From positions 1,116,001 through 1,180,000 of the forward strand of contig JAXBDG010000007.1 in NCBI GenBank assembly GCA_036320915.1: a DNA stretch of 64,000 nt. The letters are read 5' to 3'. The number at the start of each line of letters is the position of its first letter. Positions within the stretch are counted from its first letter, which is position 1. The position numbers and the translations under genes were made by a program. The stretch comes from Linnemannia elongata (Eukaryota > Mortierellomycota > Mortierellomycetes > Mortierellales > Mortierellaceae). The notes below the pieces were generated by a model, which did no database searches, had not been told where the DNA came from, and saw only the letters and a list, made by a program, of their open reading frames with translations. Shown piece by piece: positions 45,579-58,592 of this stretch.

Positions 45579-47504
45579 TCAGGATCGGTTCTTGCTGGAG
45601 CCGACGCCGTTGTGGCGAGTAATAAATGGGTGCAGCATAACGCGCTCCAGGGCCAGTCGTTGGTCAGGGTTCCGTTGGAGTAGCTAATCATGATGTCATT
45701 TCCGGATTATATGCAGCAGCAAGAAGAAGGGGAGGGTAGAGAGTAAAACACCAGGGATGCAGAGATTAGTTTTTCTCTTCTCTCTGAAAAGACAACAACT
45801 ACGACAACAACACGGCGTATCGCATAGACGCACCTTGCGAATCAGATCCTTGGCATCGTCACTGAGATGATCCGGGATCGTCAGCTCGACCTTGGCAATC
45901 CTGCGGAACGTCGACTCGCGATCGTTCGTATCCTCAGCCGCCTCATCCTTAGCCTCAAACGGTGGGTGTCCTACAAGGAACTCGTAGCAGAGAACTCCCA
46001 ACGACCAAAGATCTACATGGCTCGAATGCGACCGTCCTTCAACCATCTCTGGCGGGAGATAATCCAGCGTGCCACACATTGTATTTCGTCGAGAGCTTGG
46101 CGCATGGACCGACCAACCAAAGTCAGAAATTTTGATCTCTCCGTTGCATCCCAACAGCAAGTTCTCTGGTTTGATATCTCGATGAATGACATGCTTCCTG
46201 TGCAGATACGCTAGTGCTGTCGCAAGTTCATAAATGTACTATTGAAACGTAATCGAAACAAGCTTCGAGTTAGCTCCTAATTTTTACGCGCTGTTATCCT
46301 CCAGTTGACATCTGGCATTCACAGCAAACCTGACGAATAATGCGCACCTTTGAAGCTCGCCACTCCGGGAATGTTCGCACTTTCTTCAGCTGCCTGTACA
46401 ATTCGCCTTGCGGTGCGTATTCCAGAACCAGATAGACTCGCGTCTCATCATGAAAGAATGTGTCCAGTCGAAGAATATGCTTATGCCTATGAGAAATAAA
46501 ATCCTTTGTGCATTAGTCTCCAGAAAGCCCCGAATTCCTCACGGATACCAAACTAATACCATCGTTTCTTACTTGAGGTTAGACTGAATATCAATCTCAC
46601 GACGAAGCTGGTGTTCCATGTTGGCTTTCAAAAGTTCGGACTTTAGCAGCACCTTCATAGCCACAATGAATCCTGTCCGACGCTCCCTCATCGAATACAC
46701 GCGACCAAACTGCCCTTTGCCTAATGGCCGAGCCAGCTCAAAATCATCCAGGCACCATTCCCGAGGCATCAATGCCCGACTATCATACATTGAAATGTTT
46801 AGAATGTGAGTTATTGTCATCAATTTGAAAGATCGTTTCAGTTCCTTGAATACCATCCCATTGACAATTCTTCGCAATTGAACGTACCCGATTTGAAGTG
46901 GAGGCGCCATATCAGTGTGCATCGACGTCCTCACTTGCTTTCCAGTTCCAGTTCCTGCTCCAGAAGCGCTGCTAATTGGCCGGCTGTAAGGATTGTGGCG
47001 TGGAGAGCCGCCAACAGGAGGCGGCATCTTCTTGCTTGACTGTTGATCATTTACATTCCTGTTTTGCGCGTCGGCTCCTGTATTATTCCTATGACTTAAC
47101 GACACTGCGGTATTCGACCGTGCTCCTCCAACAGAACCTCCCAGGCCGACAGAAACCGATGACGGTGGCATCATTACTCCAAGCTTGGCATGTCGGCTGC
47201 CTCCAATCGGGTTTCCGTTACCAACACGATTAATAAGCTTGCTGAAAATGCCCGCTGTCCCGGTCATTGCACCATTTTCTGGCGTCACTTCGTTTGTGTT
47301 CGCTGAAGAGGAAGATGTGGTAGTGGCGCCGGAGGTGGACATTGCACCCGAAGACGACGACACTTTGGAGGCGGGCTTCATTGATGCAATGGAACCCAGC
47401 TTGGAGACAGTACCGAACGAACTGTTGTTATTGTTGTGTGAGGCGCTGTTGTCGCTGTCCATGTCCAGTTTGAACAGCGGTTTCCTGGGTGCGGGTGCGT
47501 TCAT
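45579..47504 (-). CDS. Aurora-family mitotic kinase (Ipl1/Ark1-like)
   Basis: Five exons: 47504-46888, 46779-46573, 46486-46348, 46238-45834 and 45683-45579; 490 residues. A Ser/Thr kinase of the chromosomal passenger complex or spindle poles. The N-terminal 210 residues are Ser/Asn/Gly-rich and disordered. The kinase domain begins [18 protein letters not shown] (about 219), VAMK (Lys 248), [57 protein letters not shown] (the Aurora activation loop), [28 protein letters not shown]. The last exon, [20 protein letters not shown], completes the C-lobe; it lies opposite a 63-codon plus-strand frame that should not be annotated. The first intron (108 nt) is a multiple of three and open. Confidence 0.94.
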
Positions 47505-48229
47505 CGTTGCTGCTGTTGTTGTAGTTGTAGTTGTAGTTATCGTTGTAGTCAGTGTAAATGTACGCTTACTGTATTGGCGTACGAGAGATATCGCCGTATC
47601 GGTCCCTTATTCGCTCAAAGAGTATGTTGTTGTTTCAGCTTGAACTAACAAGGAAAGGAAAGAACCAAAGAAAGTTGCGCCATCAATCCACGAGTCCTTC
47701 TCATTGAACTTATTATGACAAGGCATCTCCATCGTGATTGTTATGATGACAGAGTTGTCTGACGGGCGCAGTCCGACTGTTGTTTCTGAGCACTCACCAG
47801 GTGATGAGTAAGTATGTCCTTGCAAATAATTAGAAGAGATGAGTGTTGTTCCTGATAAAAGGGTGATGTTGTGCACGAATAGTTGGGTTGCAGTAGCTTT
47901 GGGAAAAGTTGTGAGAGAGCAGAGGGTAGAGAGAGAGAGAGCTTTATAGTCGTAGTAGGTTCAGGTGAAAGAGATGTGTTGTGCGTTAACTTGGGTATAA
48001 TTGTTTAAAGTTAATGCAAAGCAAACGAGGACGAAAGCGAAGAGAGAGTGGAGGTGGAGGAGACAAAGAAAGCCAACAGGCCTCAGAACACACTCGCACA
48101 TTCAGGGGCAAACAAACAGTCACTGTGTTTTTTCACAAGTGTATTGTGCAAAATGGATTTTATTCGAGCACGGTCTATTCATTTCATTATCAAGAGGAGT
48201 GTGTTAGGATCGGGTGAAGGTAAGCAAGT
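47505..48229. other. Spacer, complex I 21 kDa stop to Aurora start
   Basis: 725 bp, both neighbours on minus. It contains the Aurora 5' region, with a GT-rich stretch near 47515-47560 and a GAGAGAGAGA run near 47930. No gene or RNA was recognised. Confidence 0.4.
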
Positions 48230-49578
48230 TTACTCGCTCTTGTTGGGGGTGGTATCAGCAAGGTGATATTTGTGGTTGGTGGTGTTGAACCAAGGGATAG
48301 CAGCTATTATTCATACGACACAACACAACACGAGACAATATGTATGCATGAGTATCAATTGAAAAAAAAACCCCCCCGGACATGAAAATATATAGCCTTG
48401 TGGAGGACAGCCCATTTAAGACACAGTAGAACACATACCAAACTTGAGAGCGGCAAACTTGGAGTTTCTGGCAGCGGCAGCCTGGGCAGTCTCATCCATT
48501 GTTGGCTCACCGTAGGCAGGGAGGCCAGCAGCAGCACGGGCATCCATCTCCTTGCGGTTCATAGCCTGCTCCCTGACGTTCTCCTCCCAGCCCCAGAAAC
48601 GGACTATTTTTTTTATAAGAATGAAGAGTGGTAAAGAATTAGCTTCCTAATGTCCTAGTCGAATAATCATCTAGCTCTTCGCCCTAGTTCCTTCCGCGAT
48701 TCAATGATGAAATATCCATTTTTTTTCCGATCTTCACACGTACGGCTAGACTTCTGGTAGGAGTAGAGGAAACCGCCCATAAATCCCATGGCGGTAGCAA
48801 GACCCAAAGCAAAGTTGATTCCCTTGGGTCCAGCAGCGGGACGGACACGCTCTATTAAATTCCAAACAAGAAGACGTAAAGAAATGTTACTACAAGCTGC
48901 CTTCAATTGACGGTCTAGAAAATAGATCAATTAACTGCTGTTTCAGTCTTTCCTTCCGTGGCCTCCAATGTGAATTCCTGCCGTCAATTAAATGAGCATG
49001 CACTGTTTCCAGTCATGATAGATCCTAAATCTCCTCTGCTGAATTCTGATCATGTTGGCGCGCACTCCTGTGTTATACCGGTTTTGTGCCATCCTGTGAG
49101 CGAACGAAAACCGGAGCGTCACCAATTCCGGTGGTATTCGTCGTAGCTTCCCAATTGACGTGTCCGGAAGTATCGGCCAAATAAAGGGTCCTGCTGATCT
49201 CGCCTTCCCCATCATCCTTTGCTCCATCACTTCTCTCAGAAATGAACACCTGCGGCGCTATTCCTCCCGTGTTGTTGTATTCGTCCTTGTCGCAAAAAGG
49301 CAGTATCCTGTTGCGCCACTGTGCTTGACAGAGGGAGAGGGGAACAAGGTGATCTAGGCAAGCGGTCCTGCATCGGAGGAGTCGACCCGTCGGAGAGACA
49401 GCTGTGTATGTACGCTTGGTTGATTACCGAGAGCCAAGAGGGCGGCGGGAGCAGCGGCGGTCAAACCACCCCAGGCAACGACGTCGGAACCGCGCATGTA
49501 GCTGATGACACGGTTGAAGTGGGGATCCGAGTCGATGACGGGGAACTCGGTCCTGATGTACTGTTCTGCCGAAGACAT
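48230..49578 (-). CDS. Mitochondrial complex I 21 kDa subunit (NUXM-like)
   Basis: Four exons: 49578-49428, 48851-48744, 48603-48439 and 48303-48230, 165 residues, phases consistent. An accessory subunit of NADH:ubiquinone oxidoreductase found in fungi. Seen: EFPVIDSDPHFNRVISYMRG then the hydrophobic AWGGLTAAAPAALLALG (membrane segment 1); GINFALGLATAMGFMGGFLY (segment 2); SLRFWGWEENVREQ; and the C-terminal PWFNTTNHKYHLADT, which resembles the family's PWFN-x-x-NH ending and justifies the last short exon. Without that exon translation would run into the intron and stop after TVS. The first intron is 576 nt; I found no convincing RNA in it. Confidence 0.87.
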
Positions 49579-49902
49579 GGCGCTTTCTTTTAGGTGGAGT
49601 GGAGAGTGGTTTTAGCGAAAAAAATAAAAAAAGAGGTGCATCCGCTACTCAGTCAAAAACTCCGGGAAGAAAGGAAAGTGGGAAAAAAGTTCAAAGCCAC
49701 CCGCGCTGCACGTGCTATATCGTTCGATTATTTCAAATTCAGGCACCACTCAGACAAAAGGCAAAGCAACATTTGAAGTTCTTGACTCTTTCTAAACCAC
49801 TGTGGATTTTGTCTGTATTTACTTGTTTGTGATGATATGGCTATGTACTACGTGATGATGGGGTTGGATATTTGGTTCTTGTTTTTAGATGATGCACTAC
49901 AT
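49579..49902. other. Short spacer, ABCC stop / complex I subunit start
   Basis: 324 bp. It holds the promoter of the complex I gene on its left and the 3' region of the ABCC gene on its right. Nothing else is seen. Confidence 0.4.
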
Positions 49903-52900
49903 CTAGTTGCGTTCGGCATCCCTTCGTTCCTTCTCCTCGGCAATCGCCAACAATGCGTCAAACTCGGACGACCGCTCGCACATTGATCGGAATATGCTGT
50001 CAGGCTGGTTCATCAACGTCAAGGGCTTGTCAAACTCGGCAACCTCTCCGGCGTTCATGACCAAGACACGGTCAAAGTCGGCAATCGTCCTGATTCTGTG
50101 CGCAATCGTCAGAATGGTCGAGTTGGCCATCTCCTCACGAATAGTACCCTGAATCTTGAGGTCGGTCTCAAAGTCGACACTGGCAGTAGCCTCGTCCATG
50201 ACAATAATCTTGGACTGGCGGACCAAAGCACGAGCCAAGGCGATCAATTGGCGCTGACCTTGAGAAAAGTTGGAGCCGTTCTCCTTGACGGGGGTATCCA
50301 GGGTGATCTTGGAAGGATCGACTGTTTCGCTCTCCAGAACTTCAGCGGCCCCCTTGAGGGAACCAGCACGCGACTTGACCTGAGGACCATTGGCGGTAAG
50401 CTCGGCACTGTTACGGTGACTTGGGATTCTGGACGAAGGGTTGGTATCGGGAATCAAGTGACTCCTACGAAGAGCCTCCCAAAGCTCTCTGTCTTCGCGC
50501 TCACCGAAAGGATCCAAGTTGGACCGGAGGGTACCCTTGAACAGGATGGGATCCTGAGGAATGATGGTCAGGTTGGAACGCAAGTCCTGGAGACCAATCT
50601 TGCAGATATCGATGCCGTCAATGGTGATGGTGCCTCCAACGGGATCCATAAAGCGGAACAAACTGATGGCAAAGGTAGACTTGCCGGATCCAGTGCGGCC
50701 GACAACACCAACCTTCTCGCCGGCCTTGATTGTGAACGAGACATCCTTGATGACAGCGGGAGCATCAGGCGCATACTTCATGGTCAGGTGGTCGACAACA
50801 ATCTCTCCGGCATGGGGCCACGAAGCTGGGGGGCGGGAACCCTCGATGATGGCTGCGGGCTCTTCCTCCAAGTTCATGTACTCGGCAACACGCTCGACCG
50901 AGTTCAAGTTCATCTCGTTCTGGGCATAGATACGGATCAACCAGACAATAGTACCGGTGAACATAAGCGCGTAGGTCAAACTCAAAGCAGCCCAACCTGG
51001 CTCAATCTTGCCGTAGTTCTGCAAAATCAAGATACCGGTGGTGAAGGCGACCATGGCTCCCGCAATATCGACACGCCAGTGCAACCAACGGTTGGTTGCC
51101 CAGAGCAGGATGAAGGTGCGATTGTTGTTGTCCTGGTTGGTGAGGTTCTTGGATAGGAAACGCTTCTCGAAACCATAGGCACGGATGGTGGGCAGACCGT
51201 TCAGAGCCTCGTTGAAGTGGTTCAAGATAGGCGAACGAGAGTTCGAGTTGAGACGCTTGAGATCGCGCGAGACGGGGACGTAGAGAGCACCGATGATACC
51301 GTAGATGGCAACGATAAAGACGGCGGGAATCATGAACAGGGGCATGTTGACCGAGATAATGACCACGATTCCAAGAATGGTGACAAAGGAACCAAAGAGA
51401 CCCTGGAGACCGTTGCTGACATCGTCATCAATAGTCGAGATATCAGAACTGAAGCGGTTGACGATACGGCCGATAGGGGTAGTGTCAAAGAAACGGACCT
51501 TAGCGCGGGAGACCTTGCGCAAGAGCTGCTGGTGCAACGCGCGGGAAGCAGCCAATCCTCCAAAAATGGTATAGTAGTTGGTCAAGGAGGCCATGACGAG
51601 GGTGGCGAAGCTCAAAAGGACGTAGATACCAAGGTAAAAGTCGACGTTGACCGTTTCGGGCTCACCCTTGCCAAAGACCGACATGGTCATGGCACCGTAG
51701 GACTGGCCGTCTGCGGGGGCAAAGGAGGCGTACAAGGATTGGGCAATGGGCTCGGGGACAATGTAGTCAAAGGCCTTGACGGTGTAGGAACCGGTGGTCT
51801 TTGCCATCTTGTTGGCCCAGACGGCCAACCAGGCGTTCTGACTGACATCAACAAGCTCGCGGGTCAAGAAGAGAATAACAAGACCGATCCAGAAGGGCCA
51901 TCCACCAGAAGCGATCAAGTAGGTCTTGTAGACGTCCCAGGCCACAGCTCCCTCGACCTTCTTTTCATCCTCGGTAAGCTTGACGGTAGTCTTTTCCTTG
52001 GCATCCTTCTTGGGCTTGGTCTGAGCATCCTCGTTGCGAAGGGTGCTGACCTCGCTCGAATCTCCATCCTTGAGGGCCGACAGGCTGATGTTCTCGACCC
52101 AGTCGTTACGGACAGCCTCCTCGGGAGTACCGGATCCAAGAATCTCGCCCTTGTTCAAGACGACAACCAAGCTAGCAGAGGTCATGCAGAGTTGAACCTG
52201 ATGGGTGACCATGAGGATGGTGCGGCCGGCGACCAAGGGACCAGTCAAAGTCTGGAAGAGATGCTTTCCAGTGTGGGTATCAACGGCAGACAGACAGTCG
52301 TCCAAGAGCAAGACGGAGGCGTTCGAGTAAATAGCTCTGGCCAAAGAAACACGCTGCTTCTGGCCTCCAGACAATGTAATACCCTGCTCTCCAATCTCGG
52401 TGGCATCGCCAGACTCCAAGATCTCGAAATCGGTCAACAAGGCACAGCCCTCGACAACGGCATCGTAACGCTCCTGATCAAATTCTCGGCCAAAAAGAAT
52501 GTTGTTGCGGATGGTGGTGTTCTGAAGCCAGGCAGTCTGGGCGACATAAGCAATACCAGAGCCCTCGGCGTGAGAGGCCCGGTGCTCATAATCCAGACGA
52601 GGCATGAAGTGGTTACCCTCCAAACGATCAAGCTCTCCTAAAAGAGCGAGCAACATGGCCGACTTTCCGGAGCCAGTGGGCCCGACAATGACAGAGAGCT
52701 TGCCGACAGGAAAATCGACCGAAAGGTTCTTGAGCTTGAAGCGCTCCTCAGGAGCCACGACTTCGGCAACGGGTCCCTCTGAAAGATCGATGGCTGGGGT
52801 CTTGGAGAACGTGGCCTTGATCTTCTGCCAGAGAGAGACCTTCTTGGGAGCAGCCTTCTCAGCGACAGTCTCCTTGCCATGTTCTTTGTTTGGCCAGATG

Positions 52901-54464
52901 TACGAAGCATTGACGAAACCGATGATGGGGTTGGAAGGATCGACGCGAGCCTTGCTGTCCAGCTTGGTGACGGTGGTGTCCTTGACGAGTTCCTCCTCGA
53001 GGAGGAACTTGTTGATACGCTTCAAACTGACGGCGGCCTGCATGGTATTCTTGATCTGCCACGGGAGGGTGTTCAATGATTGGCGCATGATGTTGAAAAG
53101 GGCCAAGGTGGTGAACATCTTGGAGGCGGAGATCTCGTTGCCAAAGACCTTGGTGTAAACAGTCAAGATGACAACGACGTTGAGCAGGGGAACCTACAAG
53201 AGCGAATTGAAGCAAATATCATTGGCAACTGTTAGTCTATGTTTCTTAGTATCGTAGCTCTTACGAAGTGCAAACAGAACATAGCACTACAAGTGACAAC
53301 TTACGATCATCCAAACAATGTCGGTGAAGATCATTTGAACATAAGAGTCCTTGGTGCGCTGCAACTCCTTCTCACGGGCGGCGGTGATCTTTTCCTCGAA
53401 CTTGGACTCCCAGCCAAAGAACTTGACAATGCGGATAGCAGACAACATCTCGTTGAGGGCGTCCATACGCTCATCCTTGGTGTTCATGATATCCTTGAAG
53501 AGCTTGAGGATCATCGAGTAGAGCTTGGCAGGAATAGGGTAGGTCAAGAACATGCAGGCAATACCCACCAGGGAGGCATATCCGAGGAGCCAGTACAACT
53601 GAATACCGGCGAGAATGAACTGAAGGGGGAATCCATAGAGGTAAAAGACATAACTGAAGGGAATCTCTAGCTTCTTGACATCGACAGCGATAAGATCTAT
53701 TGGTTGAAGGAAAAAAAAAAAAAAAGGGTGCGTTAGGCGGGCTGAAAGCCTGGGCGGGGGGGGGGGGAGGGGATGAAATTCTCGTTCTCTCGTCATGTGC
53801 GGCCAAAAAGACCTGCTAGCCCTGTACATCCACGAAGGGTAGGACATAAGAGCCAAGAACAGGCCGACTTACTGGCGATGTTGAGACTTCCATCCTTCTT
53901 CTTTTCACCACCATCCTTCTTCTCGCCCTCTTCCTTGTCGGCAGGCGAGGCCATGTCCTTGCGGCGGAGAGACTTTGCAAAAACCTCGGCGTTGCAGATG
54001 GAGATTGTGTGGAGGAAGATGCGACGTCCGATGTGGAGAGCCTGTTGGTCGGTGAGTGACTCGAGGAGGGAGGAGAAGAGGAGACCAAAGACATAGAGAT
54101 ACTGGACGGTGGTTGGGGGTCCACAGTCCTTGCACTCGACGTAGCCGATGATCTTGTTGAGGCAGTAGGGTGAGACGTTGATGAGGATGCACCATGGGAC
54201 GGCCCAGAGGAACTGGGCAAAGAACTCCCACTTGAGGACCTTGAAGAGTGACCAGAACAGGGAGTCCTGCCTAAGAATGAATGTTTTCAAAAGAATGGTG
54301 GGTTGGTGAGAACATATCTCGGAGGGAATGGACGGATGGACGGATGAACTGCAGGAACAGCGTCGCGCCCAAATAAAGTATGGATTCTCCTGGTTGAGAC
54401 CATCCAATCGATCAACGGATCTAGTCCCTCGAAGTATTGTGAGCCCGCCTTTCACTCACTCACC

Positions 54465-54510
<46 letters not shown>

Positions 54511-56011
54511 CCTCTCTTTGTTGTTGTTGTTGTTTAGTTCACACACAATTCACTCGTGGTCGGCAGATTGTTGCCCTATTTTGTACTGCAGAGCACCGCA
54601 GCCCACTGCGCTCTTGCATGCATATCTTGTTGGACTCGCTGGTCATGAGGGTAGAGAACTGGGATTAAAAACAAAACAATGTTCTCTTTGCTCTAGCATG
54701 CATCTCTTGTTGGACTCGTTTGTCATGAGGGTAGAAAACTGGGAATAAAAACGAAACAACGTTCTCTCTCCTTCCAAGAAAGATAGGGAAAGCTGGGCAA
54801 AAAAACATCAGATCCACACGCTATTTCGCGCAGAAAAACGTACTTGGCAAGATTGTACCGCTTGATCGAATGAGTAGAATAATCCTCAATCTCAATGTCG
54901 GGCAAATCAATATCCTGAAGAGGGCGTCTGTATCCAAGGTAGACCAAGGGGTTCACCCATGCAAAGGCTAATTGAGAGTAGAGTGACGACGAGTATTCGG
55001 GCGAAGGGAGACGGGCGGACTCGCCCTCCTTCAATTTCTTCGCAACGGTCATGGGCTGATAAGGCCTGGTAATCAAGGAAACCCAAAGGAGCAAGGCACT
55101 GCCAATCCAGGCCAATATCTCCAACTCTAGCCAGAGAGGCAATTCGGACAGAGGCAAGGTGAAGATGTCGGTCTGGTAGAGGCGAATCGACTGCAGAGTG
55201 ATCATGAGAACGTAGAATAAGTCCAGCTGAGGGCGGATCCAGAACTGGAAGGCGATGGCAGGACGGATGACATGGATAAAGGAAAGAGCGAGGGCATAGA
55301 CCCAGGAGAGGATCTGGATAATGTCGGCCCAGGAGGTGGTGCGGCCGTTGTTGTGGTCCTGGTCATCATCATTACTGATCTTCAAGAGGACAATGGAAAA
55401 CAGGGCGAGACCGAGTTGAAAGGCGGTGAGACCAAGGCGGGCAAGGTTAATGCTCAAGCCGGAGGAGCGCTGTGCCTGATACTGTGCTTGAACTTGGTCG
55501 ACGGTTGGAGAATCTGTGACGGACGAGCCCGATTCGACGGTATCGGCTACTGGTCGGTAGTCGACTTGATCTTCGTCATCCTCGTAATTGTCGTTTAAAG
55601 GGGAATATTGATCCAGATGGACGGGTTTACTGGAGAGGTGCAGAATGGTCAGCGCCGAGGCAACCAAGTAGACCAGCGGGAGGGAACCCTCAATGATGCT
55701 ATTTGGATATTGAAGAAGGAAGCTCTTTATGATTAGTCTTCCTGCTTCTTGCTACTTCTACTTTGAGATGTATGTGGTTCTCTGCTATCTTTGTTCTGTA
55801 TTTGCACGTTTATTCGCTGCCGTTGTCTGTGCAGAATTGAGAAAACGGGTCTTGTCTTGGCCAATTTGGCTGAGCGATCTTCGTTCTTTTTCAGAGAAGC
55901 TCTCACTGGGGATCTTCGGAAGGAACAATTGAGGTGGGCTTCCTGGTATCCCACGAGTCCTGTCCTGTCTAAGAGTGTTTTTCTTATTTTTTACCTGGCG
56001 ATGGAGCTCAT
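49903..56011 (-). CDS. ABCC (MRP/Yor1-type) full ABC transporter
   Basis: Five exons: 56011-55995, 55698-54844, 54270-53873, 53696-53305 and 53193-49903; 1,650 residues. ATP-driven export or vacuolar import of organic anions/conjugates is typical; the substrate is unknown. Layout: N-terminal hydrophobic region with about five segments, TMD1, NBD1 (Walker A GPTGSGKSAMLLAL, signature LSGGQKQRVSLA, Walker B VLLLDDCLSAVD), a charged linker, TMD2, and NBD2 (GRTGSGKSTFAISL, FSQGQRQLIALA, IIVMDEATASVD). NBD1 has Asp after the Walker B Asp while NBD2 has the catalytic Glu, the usual ABCC asymmetry with one weak ATP site. NLIAVDVKKLE in TMD1 matches the family. The first exon is only 17 nt (MSSIA plus two bases); intron 2 is 573 nt with repeats. 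Confidence 0.92.
54466..54506. repeat. A41 homopolymer in ABCC intron 2
   Basis: 41 A on plus, so a T run in the gene's sense direction, within the 573-nt second intron. Confidence 0.95.
54611..54770. repeat. 80-bp tandem duplication in ABCC intron 2
   Basis: Unit 1 54611-54690 and unit 2 54691-54770, exactly adjacent and colinear, with roughly 88% identity. Shared blocks are TCTTGTTGGACTCG, GTCATGAGGGTAGA and ACTGGG(A/G)(A/T)TAAAAAC. Both units contain GCATGCAT near the start. The two units differ only by substitutions, so the duplication is not recent. Confidence 0.92.
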
Positions 56012-58592
56012 GAAGGGGGGGTATGAGGGAGAGGGGAGAGTGGGGAGGAGGGAGGTTGACAGAAGAAAAAAAGAAAAAGAAAATGGTCTCCTTTCAAGTA
56101 ACAACAACAATGAAAAAAAAAAAAAAGGTTTGGCTTGCTAGCCTTGTTTTTACTGCGGGGTTTGCGGGATAGGTGGACTTGAGGAGTGGGGCGAAAACGA
56201 GATGACAGGGGTTGTGAGGGGAAGGGGAAAAAGTGAATGACTGATGGCAGGCACTACTTCGAGAAGTGGGAGAGGGAGAGGGGTAATGGAGAAATGAGAG
56301 AGGAAGTAAGAGTGAATAGAAAACAGTCTCGGGTATTTATGTATTTCTTCTCGAAGTACGTATAATGCCCGTGAGTGTGGGTGATTAAGGAAGAGATGAG
56401 ATGACAAGAACAACAACGGCGGAGGTGTGTGGTTGCTGCCTTGAAATGGAAGTCAATTGGCTCATGAGAACCAAAGTTGATCAGAGAGGTTTCTTTTTTT
56501 CCACAGTCGAAAGACGGGTCACCCTCTTGCCGGATGTCCTTCCAGCCAATGATAGTCTTTATTTTCTCTTTCACTTTGACAAAGAGGGAGACAACAGCAA
56601 ACCTTTTTCTCTTCTAGTCAGCCAGTAGACTATCTGATTTTTAAGCTCCTCCTGAGGCATCGGATAAAATGCAAAGTGAAAGAAAAGGAGTCCAATTGCT
56701 TCCTCCGCGCATTTTTTTTTTTTTCGCCTTGATGATATTTCCCTGGACACTCGCTCTTGCGCCCACCACTTCATTCATTGTTCAGACGACCTTGACCCCT
56801 TCCTTCACTTTCACTACGCCCTCTCCCTGCTCGTCCCTTCTTTGCCGAGATTTGAAAGCCAGACCATCAAAAAGAAGAAAAAAAAAAAAGTCCGAGGTTC
56901 GCGCACACATGACAGATTACTACACTAGAACAAGGAGTTCATTAGGCAAGGACAATTGATCACTGCAGAAATCGACGCCGAAACGGACAATTGAACGGAA
57001 AGACGGACATCCTTACTCTCCACTGCCAGAATCAAGGTTGCCAAGAGTGGGCAAATTATGGTATATAAACAAAGATAGTGCTATTCAACCCATGGCAAGA
57101 CCCCAATGCCGATGGATCATAATCTTATCCACCCTTGGATCTCATTCAATGCGTGGTCATCACCCTGCTCATCCCCGACTACTTCGGCTACTCGTTTGTA
57201 CAGTACAGCACTACATAGATTACGATTACCATTTACTCACTCAACTGATCCTCATTGCCTCGAAATTCGTACTCACTTCTTGTTGCCTCACTAACCTCGT
57301 TCACTCTCATCAACCTTAGACCTTGCAATGACAACCCGCCAACACCCCCCGTTATTTTCTCATCTACCTTTATTATTCCTTAGGTGTACATCTGTGTTCA
57401 GGCTGTTCGTCATGTCTGACCGAAGGCTTTCTCTCCATGTCTCTCTCTCTCTCTCTCTCTCGCTTATCCTTTTGAACAAAGGAACATTCTCCGTGTCACT
57501 CACCTAGGTTTTCAGGACTAACAAAAGGCTACATGCGAGAATCCGTCGAAAGTGGTGTTGAACTTTCCCCTCGGTGATTTTCCCAATAGCATTTTTCCTC
57601 CCCCCACTCTCTCCCTTGAAATGCTGTCATTCAAGCTGTCCATGGTACATCGCCCGCTAAATTCCAGCTCCCGCGAAACTAACTGTGCAAACTGGTAAGG
57701 ATCCAAGGCTCTGCCTTCCCCTACCTCCTTAGGCGGACCTGATTTTTCAGAAACAACTGGCTTGGGAAAGATACTGGATCAACTCAGCTCTTCAATTGGG
57801 TAAGTGAGGTTGATGTGGTGGGGCCATCACCCAACTGCTTTCTCAGAGGTTACAGTTCATCTTACAAGAACTTCTAGAATATGTCTTATTGTTTCCATCT
57901 GTGACAGGGAGAGATAGTCGCCACGTAGGCAATTGTTTGTAAAATACCTCTTCGGCAAATGCACCTGAGCCATCAAGAATGAAGATCGAGCCAATGATAA
58001 CAAAAAAGCTTTGCAAGTTCGAACGGCAGATGTAACAAAAATACAGGACAGGTGTGCCCAAGAGTGAGGATATGAAAGGATCTTCGGCAAATGCCGTTGC
58101 ATGCGGCTGCTATTCCCATTCACAGTGACCCATGGAGATGGGTGCGTGGCTATCTTGTTTATTCATTGTTGCGACAGAACCGTGCCTAACAGGCACATTC
58201 ATTATCTGAATGGACCCATTGTACCTGCTGTGGTTTTTGCAGCCTCTAGGTTTGCAATACAGTGCTTGCGGTATATTTTACACCCCTCCTGTAGAAAGAT
58301 ATAGTCTGCACGCGTCAATTGCTGTTAACGTCATGATCGATTTTTGTTTTGTTTTTGTTTTCTAAGCGATCGGGGCTTCAGCGCCGATTTGATACCGTGC
58401 GAACCTGTATTATTTCCTTCTGTGCGCGGGAACGCGCAATTGCGAAATGAGCGTCACCCTTAAGACTGGGATGCCAACCTGCGAGCAAATAAAAAGGAAG
58501 GACATTTCTCTTTCTCGATAATTCACAAAAGTACACAGACGAACATTCCACTCTCACTCCCCCTGTCCAAGCAAGCACAAAGACGCAACACC
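56012..58592. other. 2.6 kb divergent spacer, ABCC / DUF1295 gene
   Basis: No supported gene. 56010-56310 is purine-rich on plus, i.e. a CT tract in the ABCC promoter. 56700-56850 is CT-rich on plus, and 57058-57066 has a TATATAA-like string followed by short frames (57068-57319) of no recognisable family. A (CT)9-type run lies at about 57446-57466. The last 200 bp are the promoter/leader of the DUF1295 gene. Confidence 0.45.

Noticed and set aside
45492..45683. 63-codon plus-strand frame ([15 protein letters not shown]...)
   Set aside because: It looks protein-like, but its complement is the last Aurora exon ([20 protein letters not shown], stop at 45579), which completes the kinase C-lobe in frame.
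50098..52641. Long plus-strand frames of 352 and 474 codons
   Set aside because: They lie opposite the large ABCC exon and show no motifs; shadows of strong codon bias.
57068..57319. Short frames after a TATATAA-like string
   Set aside because: Three overlapping short frames, none with recognisable features; could be a decayed gene but not supportable.
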